From: Cinclus cinclus
Lineage: Eukaryota; Chordata; Aves; Passeriformes; Cinclidae
Direction: 5' to 3'
DNA: 64,000 nt
NCBI RefSeq assembly: GCF_963662255.1
Contig: NC_085046.1
Span: 136,629,392-136,693,391 of the forward strand
In this document: piece by piece, positions 49,501 to 59,754 of the stretch
Position numbering within the stretch: the stretch's first letter is position 1
How the letters are laid out: each line of letters opens with the position of its first letter
Program-made: the position numbers and the translations under genes
The notes under the pieces: model-generated
What the model was told of the DNA's origin: nothing
The model's input: only the letters and a program-made list of their open reading frames with translations
Database searches by the model: none

Positions 49501-50499
49501 CACGTCAGTGGTGCTGTCATTAAAACTAATAGGATTCAGTCTGAGTTATTTTTCAGGGATATGTAACCTGCCATATCAGGCTAAAGTGACCTTTGTGAAA
49601 TTCTGCACTTTTTGCACTTTTTTTTTTTTTAAAGGCTGATGCACAAAGTTCACATTTTTTGCCACCTGGACACACAGATTAGCATCCAAACAGTATTTTA
49701 AGCAGTTTGTACTCAATTTGTTTGCTTCAATTTCTTGGTGACAAACACAGTATTACCTTTGCTTACTTCAGAGCCATTGAAAATAATTGTAAGGGGACTG
49801 GAGAACGCTTATGGGTTGAGCCAAAGGACACCAAAATCAGCAGAAGATTTCAACCAACTTCTATAGGCATTCAGGGCTCTCCATAACAATTTATTTTCTG
49901 ACTGCTGAGAATAAAATGATAGAAGTTTAAACATTTTTTGAATCAAAGTTTTAAAAGACTGTTAAGTGTTCTGATGAATAATGTACAACAACTACTTACA
50001 CAGCTTCTGAGAAGATCTTTTTGAGAATTATTTGTCTTTAAAATCTCTTGGAGTTTGAGAGCCTGAACCCAGAATCTCATTATTTTTAGTGTCAGCTTTG
50101 AGTTTAATTATGCAACCTATAACATTATTGTAAGGAATGCTTAATGTTCTTTAAAATAGAGAGTGACTACTTCTTACTTATTTTTTTTTCTGATGGCTAT
50201 TCCCAAATACTTGCAACCTGTCAAGAGAATCTGTCCATCAATAACACACAATATTATGCATCAGTTACTTTGTTCAGTCCTTAGCTGTCAAGATCATTTT
50301 TTAAAGGGCTGTCACTTAGAAAGTCATACAAATGAAAACTGAATTCTGCTGCAGACTGTATGAACCTGCAGTCCTAATTTACTTGATGTGATGGGAGAAG
50401 AAGGTGAGAAAAAATTTAAAATATTGCATAAAAAAAGTAGCTGAAACTGTATCATTAGTGATTATCACAGTTCTAAGGCAAGTTAAGAAGATTAAGGTC
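46526..50499. other. AT-rich sequence with minor repeats
   Basis: It contains a 19-bp tandem duplication of ATAGGTAAGAAGTT(C/T)(T/C)TCA at about 47,911-47,948, TA-rich sequence near 47,760, and the G-run listed separately. A slightly GC-richer zone at 48,650-49,480 has several open frames of 60-83 codons, none recognised. Confidence 0.5.
48333..48361 (+). repeat. Poly(G) tract, possible G-quadruplex
   Basis: Six G, one C, twelve G, then AAGA and five G occur in 29 bases, directly after an A-run. Four or more runs of at least three G can be drawn, so a quadruplex is possible on the plus strand. Homopolymer length here is prone to sequencing error. Confidence 0.85.
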
Positions 50500-51043
50500 T
50501 GTGCAGGTTTGGGATGGGCTGGCATGATTTTTCCTCACAGTAGCTATTGTGGGGCTGTGTTTTGGAATTGTGCTAAACACAGTGTTCATAATATTGAGAT
50601 ATATTCATTATTGCTGAGTGGGGCTTACATACAGATGCACAAGATATTGGGAGTGGACACAGACAGGACTGCTGATCCCAACGTATCCAAGGGATATCCC
50701 AGACCAAATAGTATCATGCTCAGCACATGAATATCAGGGAGGCAGGTGGAGATGCTCAGTGCCATGGCATTTGCATTCCCAAGTCACTGTCATATATGAT
50801 GGAGCCCTGCTTTCCTGGGGATGGCTGAACACCTGCCTGCCCATGGGAAGTAGAGAATGAATTCCTTGTTTTGTTTTGCTTTGCTTGTACATATGGCTTT
50901 TGATTTGTTGATTAAATTGTTTTTATCTCAACCCATGAGTTTCTTTCACTTTTACCCTTTAAATTCTTTCCCCATCCCATTTGGAGGATATGTGAACAAG
51001 TGGCTGCATGGGGTTTAGTTGCTAGTTGGGATTAAAATCCTAA
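50500..51043 (+). mobile_element. Old solo LTR, ~540 bp
   Basis: It starts TGTGCAGGTTTGGGATGGGC and carries blocks typical of a common songbird LTR: GATTAAATTGTTTTTATCTC (with ATTAAA as poly(A) signal, about 50,912), AACCCATGAGTTTCTTTCAC and GGGTTTAGTTGCTAGTTGGG. The end is placed near ATTAAAATCCTA. Divergence is high and no target duplication is visible, so the insertion is old. The 108- and 80-codon frames are not coding. Confidence 0.7.
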
Positions 51044-51890
51044 TTTTCCTTATAAATCTTAATGGGTTTTTTTTGTTGTTTTCAAATATCTATTGCTATT
51101 GCAATGTAAAGAAATAAGCAGGACAGGAAAAGCCCCAAAACATAACACACTATAATTAATTGATGGAATTCCTGTTGTATAGGTCTTAAACAATGACAGA
51201 ATATAGGCACAATATTCTCAAAAAAGTAGCAAATTATATGAGGCTATTTTTGTTATTATTTTCATTACAACATAAATATAAACCAAAATTATGATACATA
51301 TAGCTAGCCACAGCAAAGGCTTGGGAGGAAAAAGCTTAAGTGATCTACTCGTGACTATAAAACAGCTCTGTAGGGTTAGGACCTCAGAACATTCCTGAAA
51401 CTCATTGTCTGTATTATTAAATTCTTAGAAAAAAAAAATTAACACATTGACAATAATGTAGACCACAACTTAGGCATGGTTGGGGAATCAACATGGCCTA
51501 GGAAATTGTCACTGCAGTTAAAAGTCCATTTTAGAGTCTGAAATGTAATGTATCAATTATACCTGGCCAATGGTAGGTGATTTCAGGGCCAGAAAACACC
51601 CCCTGGTAAGTTTAATGTACAGAGAGCCTGCAGTCCACCCAAAGGCAGTTTGACTCTTGAACTTGGGGTCATAGAGTGTGCCAAATTTCCTGCTGGTATA
51701 TCTTTGTTGACTTAAAAATATCTCAGTAATAAAGAATTTGACACTGCAAGTACATTTCAGAGATATTAATTTCATTGTTAAAATTTGGTTTAATGTGTTT
51801 TTCTAAGCTTTTTCAATTTCTTACTATATTTTATAAAAATATACTCGTTTCTTAATTGTACAGGGGGAAAATTGTAAAAGTAACCTAGGA

Positions 51891-51895
51891 AGATG

Positions 51896-51941
<46 letters not shown>

Positions 51942-51970
51942 CTGACAGATAGATAGACAGACAGATAGAT
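51891..51970. repeat. (GATA)n microsatellite
   Basis: About a dozen uninterrupted GATA units are followed by imperfect GACT/GACA/GATA units, giving an 80-bp compound tetranucleotide repeat. It is likely length-polymorphic. Confidence 0.95.
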
Positions 51971-54790
51971 AACATTTTGTTGCCATAACACATTTGATTC
52001 AGTCAGTCACCTTAAGTTGTATTTAGGTGTATTTGTAAGCCTATAGGAAAAGATGATGATCTCATTGTAAATGCTGGATGTCTGATTTATTCTCTTATTC
52101 CCAAGCAATCTTATGGTAAAGGGAGAAGTTACAGTTGTGTACAGCCTAGAACAGTTCTAAGTCTTCAGCTGATACATTTGGTGGGAAGTTTTAACCCTTT
52201 GAGAGAAAGGAACAGATTTAACAGTAAATTCTGCAACTTTAGACAATACAGAAAAGTAACTTTGGGCACTGTCTCTTTTTCTACATGTCCTTTGTACAAA
52301 CATTTTCTGAAGTAAGCTGACAAAAACCAGTAGATATTAGAGTCAAGACAACAAAGGAGTGAAAGTACTTAAAGAAGTAGAATGCTTATATGACCTTACA
52401 CCTCCATATAAAAAAACCCACAAACCATGTAAATAATTGATACTAAGAGATGCTGGACAGTTTGGGCATTTTACTGACATTGTGCTGCTCTGCTAGGTTC
52501 TCCTAGTCTGTATTGTTAACTTCTATTGACTTTGTAAGATAATTTCAGATGATTCTAAATATGTCCTCTTTGAAAACATTATTAAATATTGCCTTTTCTG
52601 AAAGCATTACAAAATAGTGCTTCCAGCAGTTGAAGATATCAAATTGTCTGTTGCTGATTCTTGCTTTCATGTCTACTATTTAAAAAATATAATCTTCATT
52701 ACTGACAATACCTGTTTATTGCAAAACAACTGTGATTTCTTTATGGCTTTGCGAAGCTTGTGAATAATATTGCATGGTATTCAGGTCTTAGTATGCAAAA
52801 CTTCTATATCATTAATCTAATACTGGATAATGAGTTTTAGTTTAGCAAAAAGAAATGCCTAATGAAGAATATGTTTATTATATGTTTATTATTATGTTGA
52901 TTATTATGCAACTATAGTAGGATTAAATTTACTTAACTTTATCCTCTCAAAAGCAATAAAATCAAGTCTAAGCATTAGATCCTTCTACAGTAAGGGATAA
53001 GGTATTTCATATAGATTTAGATAAACATGCACAGTGATTCATTTAACCTCCCTGAGGTCTGGATGAAACTAGCACCAGCTTTTCTCTCTAAATATTATTC
53101 CTGCAAGTAATGAGAGATATGATAAGCTCTATATATAATTGGAAGAGTAACATTATCCTGTGGAGATCAGAAAGGAAAATTACTGACCTTCACAGAGCTA
53201 ATTGAAAGGAAAGCAATAGTCCTTCTATTTATTTTCAAGTATGGCACACACTACATATGCATTCATGCTTACATACCTTGGTACATGCAGTATGTAAAAT
53301 TGCTATGAAAAGGCTCTCAGTATCTGAGCCTCGATGCTAATGATATTGTGACACTGATTAATGCTAATTAATATATCCTTGGCACAATATTAGGCACCAT
53401 GGAGACACATAAAACATATTATTTCATTATTCAAAAGTACAAGACTACGTACAGTATTTTTCCAAATCCAAATTTAGTTCATCATCTGTATGCCAAAAGA
53501 GATCAATATCATCTTCATACCAATAAGTATAGGAATTTTTGTTCTCCAGCACAGATCTGTTTCAAAAGTTTGTCATAGCTCATGTATTAGCCTTAGCTTA
53601 ATAACAACAAGTTTTTTTCTCTCTTACTGAACTTGCAAAGCCTCTGTCCCCTGCTACAGCTTGGGAATTTTAGATAAACTATTTTTGTTTCTTTAACTAT
53701 AGTTGAGTTCGAGAAAGCATTTAACACTTTAAACTATAATATTATGTTTCCTTCTTCCTCCCATGTAGAGTTACTCAGAAGTTCTATTGGTTGCCAGAAG
53801 ATTTTTTACTTAACTTCTAAAACCACTGTGTATACTGATGAGTTACAGTCTAGATAATTTTGCCTGACTAGTGAATTAATATCCTTATCTGCTTTTTTTT
53901 TTTCTCTCATTTTGTCATGCACATTATGTCAGGCAAAACACTGGGTATAGTTTTAGATTCATTATTCAGACCAAAAACGTGCCAAAAGCACTTATCAGGG
54001 TGCTTGACTGGTTGCTTGAACAACCACAGTTTGCTTATGTTGTTGCTCTTCCAGAGGATATCTTTAACTGTACACAGCACTTTCAAATACTATACACTAC
54101 AGATAGGAAAAAAAAAAATCAAAATTGCTTATTCTGGAAATGAAAAAAAATAAATAATTTGTTTGGAAATTAGTTTCTTCTTTCTTTTGCCACATGATTC
54201 TTATTTCAGAAGTCAAATTCCACCATTTTCTCTATTACATGTGAAATATCTTCTGTAGAGTGGCAACACTAATCTGTGATTCAAGAATTTGATGTTGGTC
54301 TCTTCCTTTTTGAAATGCTAAAATTTAGCTTCACTACACTCAGTGAACCTCTATGTAATTTCTGTAGGTAGAAATGCACTTTCTGCATAATCTCAGGGGC
54401 CTCCATCCAGGAGGAGCTAGAGGGCATGACCAGAGACAGAACAGTTAAAATAATATCCTGTATTCAGTCAGTACCCTGCAGCCAGTTTTCTAAAGCAGTG
54501 ACAAATTATCACTACTGAAAAATTAATTGCAGACAGTATTTTAAAGACTTTAAAATTATTGCCAAAGTAATCAATCTTCATAGGTCATAATATGCTTGCA
54601 GACACTTATCCCCCTTATTTCCTAAAACATGAGATCATATTGATAAAATATTATACAAAAATATTTAATTTTGTACATTTATCACTTAATGATTTTTTTT
54701 TTAAGATATGTCTTTTGTTTGGATGGAGTGTGAGGTAACTCACTCGAAGGGCCACTAAAGCTCTGTCATACTTTTTGTTTTGGCTAGAAA

Positions 54791-54965
54791 ATTTGCATGC
54801 ATTCAGAAAATCTCTGACACATAAAAATGCTCACTAAGCATTAACAGTATGGAGATCATAAAAACTCAAAGCTTTTGTTGTGGAGTATATTTAGCAGATA
54901 GACAGCAATCTTCCATTTTATAAATGCATGCAAATTATCACTGTTAACATTGTTATAATGCAAAT
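54791..54965. promoter_or_regulatory. Three octamer (ATGCAAAT) motifs in 175 bp
   Basis: ATTTGCAT (reverse octamer) is at 54,791-54,798, and ATGCAAAT at 54,928-54,935 and 54,958-54,965. The octamer is the binding sequence of POU-family factors. Motif presence alone does not show enhancer function, and AT-rich DNA favours such matches. Confidence 0.25.
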
Positions 54966-56961
54966 TAACATTGATAACAGTTATCTATACAACTTCTAAA
55001 ATCTCTTTGTTTAACATTCTATCCCTGTCTAGGCCCTGAACTTTATCACAATTCTTGACTTCAGATCTTTCTCTTCAGGACTTTTTATCCTTTGTTCCTC
55101 ACTCAAAAGGTTTCTTATTCAACTATTTTCACCTTTTCTATGTTTGCAGGAAGCCTATTTCATCTGCTAACAGCTTCTGACAGATTTATGAAGATATTAC
55201 ACAAGATTAATCATACAAGCATTACCTATATTTACTTTAGAATAAACGCACATACATGAAGACATTTTCAAGGATCTTTAACTCTCCAATTTCCTTTCTT
55301 TTTTTTTTTTTCCATTTGACTTACAATGTCTCAGAAAACTTTGGCCTAGAAATTCCATCCTCTTCAACATACAGCATTGCCTCTAGGTAATCTCAGTGCT
55401 TTTTTTAGATAAAGTTGTATTTCCCTCATGATGTCTCTAACAGACTACTTAGGGAGAAATCAGAGAACAGCTGTGATGCTGGGAATAATACCTACATTTT
55501 GTTTCGCAGGCACCCTGGGCATTGATATTTCATCTACTGAGAAATTTTTCATATTTTTTTCATTTTTGGACACAGGAGTTGCTATTTATATTAAAAAAAT
55601 AAGAATTTTAGTCTCTGAAGGTGAACAGGCTCTTGGCTGCTCAGCACTTTGTCAGCAATTTTATCATAGATGCACACTGTCTGTTCTGTAGTGGTTGGTA
55701 TTTGCTCATATGTTTCAAAAGTTCATTACTGCCACATGGAGGTGGTGGAGTTTAAGAAGATCTAAGGGAAACTGTCCCTGTTATCTGTTGAAATACACTT
55801 GCAGTAGAGCGAATTTTTCACTATCTTAGCAAAAAATGTCATTATATGAAAGGAAAGAGGAGGTCATTCTTGTCATGCTGGTGTTCTCTTCTCTGAGCTG
55901 TTGATAAAATTCTGATCGCCTCAGGTTGCTGGCTTTCTCTGTAATTTCCTGACATTAGATTTGAGAGAGAGCACCTTCTGTAGCTTTTACAGCAGCTACA
56001 TTTCCTTTTACTTTATTACCGTGAGACTCTTTCGTATCATCCTGGAATTTTTTCTGATGTTTCCCATGATTCTCGTCTTTGAGTTCCTGCATAGTTCAGT
56101 GTATTTCACTCAAATGTCTTTTTATCTTTCTTAACCAAATATTTTCTAACCTCTTCTCTGTATATCTGTTTCAGTGGCATGAATCTGGACATCCAAACTG
56201 ATTCCTACTGATTTCTAGGCATTCTCTTGTTATGAATTAAACACCTTTACAGTCAAGCTGATATTGCCACATTTTGCTGTTGGAAAAAAAAAAAAGGAAG
56301 AAATATGTCAATGGGATGGCATAATAGCAAGGTTTGTCTCTTAGCACTGGTGATGTATAATGGTCAAGAACCAGAGGAAAAGGCATGACTTCTGAGCAAG
56401 GAACAAACAAACTTTTCATTAAAAATATCACTAATATCACTTCCTGCTTGTAATTTTACTTTTTCTTTGTCTAGATAGAATCTGGGAACTAAGTTCTTTC
56501 ACATTATATAAAAGTCAGTCACCTGGTGACTTTGTCAACAACATTTTAGGGTTGTTTAAGCTGAAATTTCCAGGTATAGGAAAAGTGCTCATAAATAATG
56601 ATCAATTAATTAAGATTGTCCCATGAAAAATTGACATTATAAATTTTATTTTTAAAATGTCTATTATTTTATTACAAAACATTCATATCTCCTTCTATGT
56701 AGGATGCTTTGTATTTTAAAAAAAAAAAGGTGGACACTTTGCTTAGTATATCTACTTTGTCTACAGATAGGTCTTATTTCTCATTACGATCCAAATATCC
56801 AATGTTCAAACACATGGTTTTCAGTAATAAGGAATTCCATACTTTCCTTATCAATTAATCAATAAAGACTTACCTTCATACTCCTAAAATAAATGATAAA
56901 TATAGTGGCATGAGATATTCCTTACGAAAAAAAAATAGCTGAACTAAACTATGACTGCCAA

Positions 56962-57010
56962 TACTATTATTATTATTGCTATTATCATTATTATTACTAT
57001 TATTATTATT
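56962..57010. repeat. Imperfect (ATT)n microsatellite
   Basis: TAT/ATT triplets run for about 49 bp, interrupted by GCT, ATC and ACT units. Confidence 0.9.
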
Positions 57011-57556
57011 TCATGTAAGCTATGACTATTCTTTATTTAGCTTTTCTTTACCTGTGATGGTAAGAAACGACCCTTGAACTATCATGCTGAATTATAATGC
57101 ATCAAAATATTCTTAAGTAACTGTAAACATGTATCTGCAGACAGAAATAACTGGAATGCAAACAATAAGTATCAAATTAAGATGTTTAAATAATTTTATT
57201 CCAGTCTGTTGCTTTTGATAAAATTACAGGATTAGCAGTTTCAGAGAAGACAGCAGATTCAATATATTTTTATTTTACTGATACTTTTGATGTGCTGTGT
57301 TATGAAACGACAAAAAATTAGTTGGCTCATATAAGAGCTTTACCACAGAGACTGACAAAAATCATTGTAGAATGATAAACAAAGAAGCATAATGGTAATT
57401 TCAGTTTTGCTGTGGAGAGGTTTCTGACGTTGATAAGATCAACCTTTTCATGTATTTTATTCTATTTTTTCATGCATTTCATTCTATTGTGTGATGATAA
57501 AAATAACATATGCTTAATATTTTTTTTACATAATTGAGCAAATAAACAACATCCAG

Positions 57557-57658
57557 ACAGACTTGGACAAGATTGAGAAGTCAGCCCATCAGGCCCATCA
57601 GGTTCAACAATCCAAGTACAAAGTCCTGCACCTGGTTCATGGTAATCACAGCCCAGAA
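57557..57658 (+). mobile_element. CR1 LINE, left piece of an interrupted element (plus strand)
   Basis: CR1 sense sequence (GACTTGGACAAGATTGAGAA, GGTTCAACAATCCAAGTACA, AGTCCTGCACCTGG) ends at CAGCCCAGAA, where a second CR1 begins. Between CACCTGGTTCATGGTAATCA and CAGCCCAGAA roughly 100-150 bp of the CR1 consensus is missing, a separate internal deletion. It continues at 58,052. Confidence 0.85.
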
Positions 57659-58051
57659 TCATAGAACCATGGAGTTGTTAAGTTTTGAAAAGATTTCTAA
57701 GAACAAGTCCAACAATTGACCCACTACCATGACCATGTTCACCACCAAACCATATCTTAAGTGCCACATCCACAAAATTTTAACACTTCAGGGGTGGTGA
57801 CTCCACCACCCTCTGGGCATTCTTTTCCAAAGCTTGAAAACCATTTCTGTGAAAGAGTTTTCCATAATATCTGCAAACCTCTGCTGGTGCTACTTGAGGC
57901 CATTTCCTTTCCTCTTGTCACTGGATACCTCTGAGAAGAGATTGACACCTCACCATATCCTCCTTTCAGGTAGTTGTAGATAGGAGTAAGGTCCCCCTTT
58001 CAGCTTCCTTTTCTCTAGATTTAAAGTTTTCTCCAGACTTTCTTTGGTGGA
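57659..58051 (-). mobile_element. CR1 LINE nested inside another CR1 (minus strand)
   Basis: It begins TCATAGAACCATGG, the reverse of a CR1 3' tail, and continues with antisense CR1 blocks. These include AAGTGCCACATCCACA, GGTGACTCCACCACC, AACCATTTCTGTGAAAGAG, CTTGAGGCCATTTCC and CTCCTTTCAGGTAGTTGTAG. It is 5'-truncated at TTCTTTGGTGG. Frames at 57,757-57,948 and 57,950-58,231 are shadows. Being inside the other CR1, it is the younger insertion. Confidence 0.9.
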
Positions 58052-58645
58052 AAGGTAACCACATCCTGGACTGCCTGAAAAGAGGTGTAACCAGCAGATC
58101 AAGCAAGGGGATTCTGCCCCTGTATCCCACTCTGGTGAGGCTCCAGACCCCACCTGGAGCACTGCATCTTGTTTTAAGGTCCTCAGCACAGGAAAGACAT
58201 GGACCTGTTGGAGCAAGTTCAGAAGAGACACAAAAATTATTTAGAAGGATGGAATACCTCTCCTTTGAGGAGAAGTTGAGAGAAGAGAAAGCCTAGAGAA
58301 GTAGCCTGTTCAGCCTGGAGAAGAGAAAGCTCTGGGAACAACATTTTGCAGTGTTTTAGCAAGGCCTGTTATGGTATAACAAGGGGGATATGGCTTAAAC
58401 AAAAAGAGGGTGGATTTAGACTAGATAGTAGAAGACATTTTTACAGGTGAGGACAATGAAACATTGGAATGTGTTACCCAAAGAGGGTAGATGCCCGCTC
58501 CCTGGAAACATTCAATGCCAGGTTGGATATGGTTCCAAGCAACACAATTTATTGAAGATGTTCCACCTCATTGCATGGGGACTGGATCAGATGACCTCTA
58601 AAGGACCCCTCCAAGACAAACTATTCTGATTTTATGATTCCATGA
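58052..58645 (+). mobile_element. CR1 LINE, right piece of the interrupted element (plus strand)
   Basis: The outer CR1 resumes at AGGTAACCACATCCTGGACTGC. In intact CR1 copies the GGCCAACCGTATCCTGGGCTGC block follows GCAGCCCAGAA directly, so the junction with 57,658 is exact to within a few bases. It runs through GATTCTGCCCCTGTA, ACCTGGAGCACTGCATC, TGTTCAGCCTGGAGAAGAG and ATGCCAGGTTGGATATGG to the tail TTTTATGATTCCATGA. Confidence 0.9.
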
Positions 58646-59379
58646 AAATTTTTAGATACGCACTTTTTTCTTGAAGTTAGGTTGAGACTGTGGAGGCAGA
58701 ATCTGTGGATAGTTTTCTGCTTTTTTTCCAAGAAAATTTAAAATTGTGAGAGGAAAAGAGCTAAGAAAATCTCTCCAACAATGTTTTTATTGGTTTGAAT
58801 TGGAGTAATATTTTTTGCTAAGATAGACTGTGCTCAAAACCTTATACTCACTCAAATGTTTTTATCACAATAAGGAAGTCATATGACTGCTCTACATACC
58901 AAGTACAGTGATAAATGTGGCATTGATATTCAGTACTTGAATAAGATAAGAAGGGTTCTATGAAATTATGCAGAAACTGAGACTAGATATATGTATAAAT
59001 TCTAGACTATGGAAGGATAAAGTGAAAATGAAAAGAAGGATTTGATAGTTGTAACTGGACTTCCTGATTTCTGTAATCTAAATAACAATGTATGTTTATG
59101 TTTCAACTGATTCTATAATTTCTATATCTAAGTGATATTAGTTTTATTCTATTTATATAGAGTAAATTGCTTCCCCTACTTTTTTTGCTTCAATTTATGC
59201 CTAGCTTGGTCCCACTGAAAATAAAGTGAAAGGCTTTGACAGAAGACTTTAATGAGAGCTTAGAGATTTGGAAAATTTCTGGGTAGTTAGTCAGCTCACT
59301 TTAAATTAAATAAATAAGAGTTTGCAAGTGTGTGATCCTGGGGAGAGCTTAATTAAAGTGAATGGGCAAATTAAACTGT

Positions 59380-59402
59380 AAAAAAAAAAAAAAAAAAAAA
59401 AA
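59380..59402. repeat. A23 homopolymer
   Basis: A run of 23 A follows a stretch with no recognisable retroposon body. It may be an old retroposition tail or simple slippage. Confidence 0.9.
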
Positions 59403-59501
59403 GTAAGGCAGCAAGAGGGGAAAGAAAATCAGTCAGGGAAACTGTTGTGAGTGAGAGTAAAAAACAAGTACCAGAAAATTAAAACACAATGTTTCATAAT
59501 C

Positions 59502-59696
59502 ATGCTGCAGTTATTCTTTCTGGTATTTCTTCTTACAGATGCTCTCCACAGATACCCACCACATGGGAAAGAGATCTCCCTAGTGGAAAGAGAGAAACTG
59601 TGCTCCCATCATGGGACAGACTGTGCAAAAGAGCTTGCATCAACTGAAGGGTTTGTCTACATGGAGACATTTTCAGACATAAAACTGGCAGAATAA
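59502..59696 (+). CDS. Candidate small secreted peptide or 3'-terminal exon, unknown function
   Basis: The 64-codon frame from the ATG at 59,502 starts with a hydrophobic stretch (MLQLFFLVFLLTDA) that looks like a short signal peptide. A polar 50-residue part with two cysteines (residues ~34 and 41) follows. The frame stays open upstream to an ATG at 59,451, but the 59,502 start gives the cleaner signal sequence. AATAAA lies at 59,749-59,754, 53 bp after the stop. Alternatively the same bases hold a good splice acceptor (TTTCTTCTTACAG ending at 59,538), making 59,539-59,696 a terminal exon. I do not recognise the peptide family, and chance cannot be excluded. Confidence 0.3.
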   Translation: MLQLFFLVFLLTDALHRYPPHGKEISLVEREKLCSHHGTDCAKELASTEGFVYMETFSDIKLAE

Positions 59697-59748
59697 TTAG
59701 TCCACTTTATGCTATCCTAATATGACTCCCCACTGTCAAAATTTTTTC

Positions 59749-59754
59749 AATAAA
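59749..59754 (+). terminator. AATAAA poly(A) signal after the 59,502 candidate
   Basis: TCAATAAAGTGCTTTTATT is a canonical poly(A) signal followed by a T-rich stretch, 53 bp after the stop codon. AATAAA is frequent in AT-rich DNA, so its weight depends on the frame upstream being real. Confidence 0.3.

Larger units (their letters stand above)
51044..57556. other. AT-rich sequence with microsatellites
   Basis: It contains the GATA microsatellite, an (ATT)n stretch and three octamer motifs, each listed separately. T-runs occur at about 53,890 and 55,299-55,311, and A-runs near 54,108, 56,283 and 56,720. No gene or interspersed repeat is recognised. Confidence 0.5.

Noticed and set aside
57757..58231. 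Two minus-strand frames of 63 and 93 codons
   Set aside because: They lie inside or across the junction of the nested CR1 copies and mix two elements.
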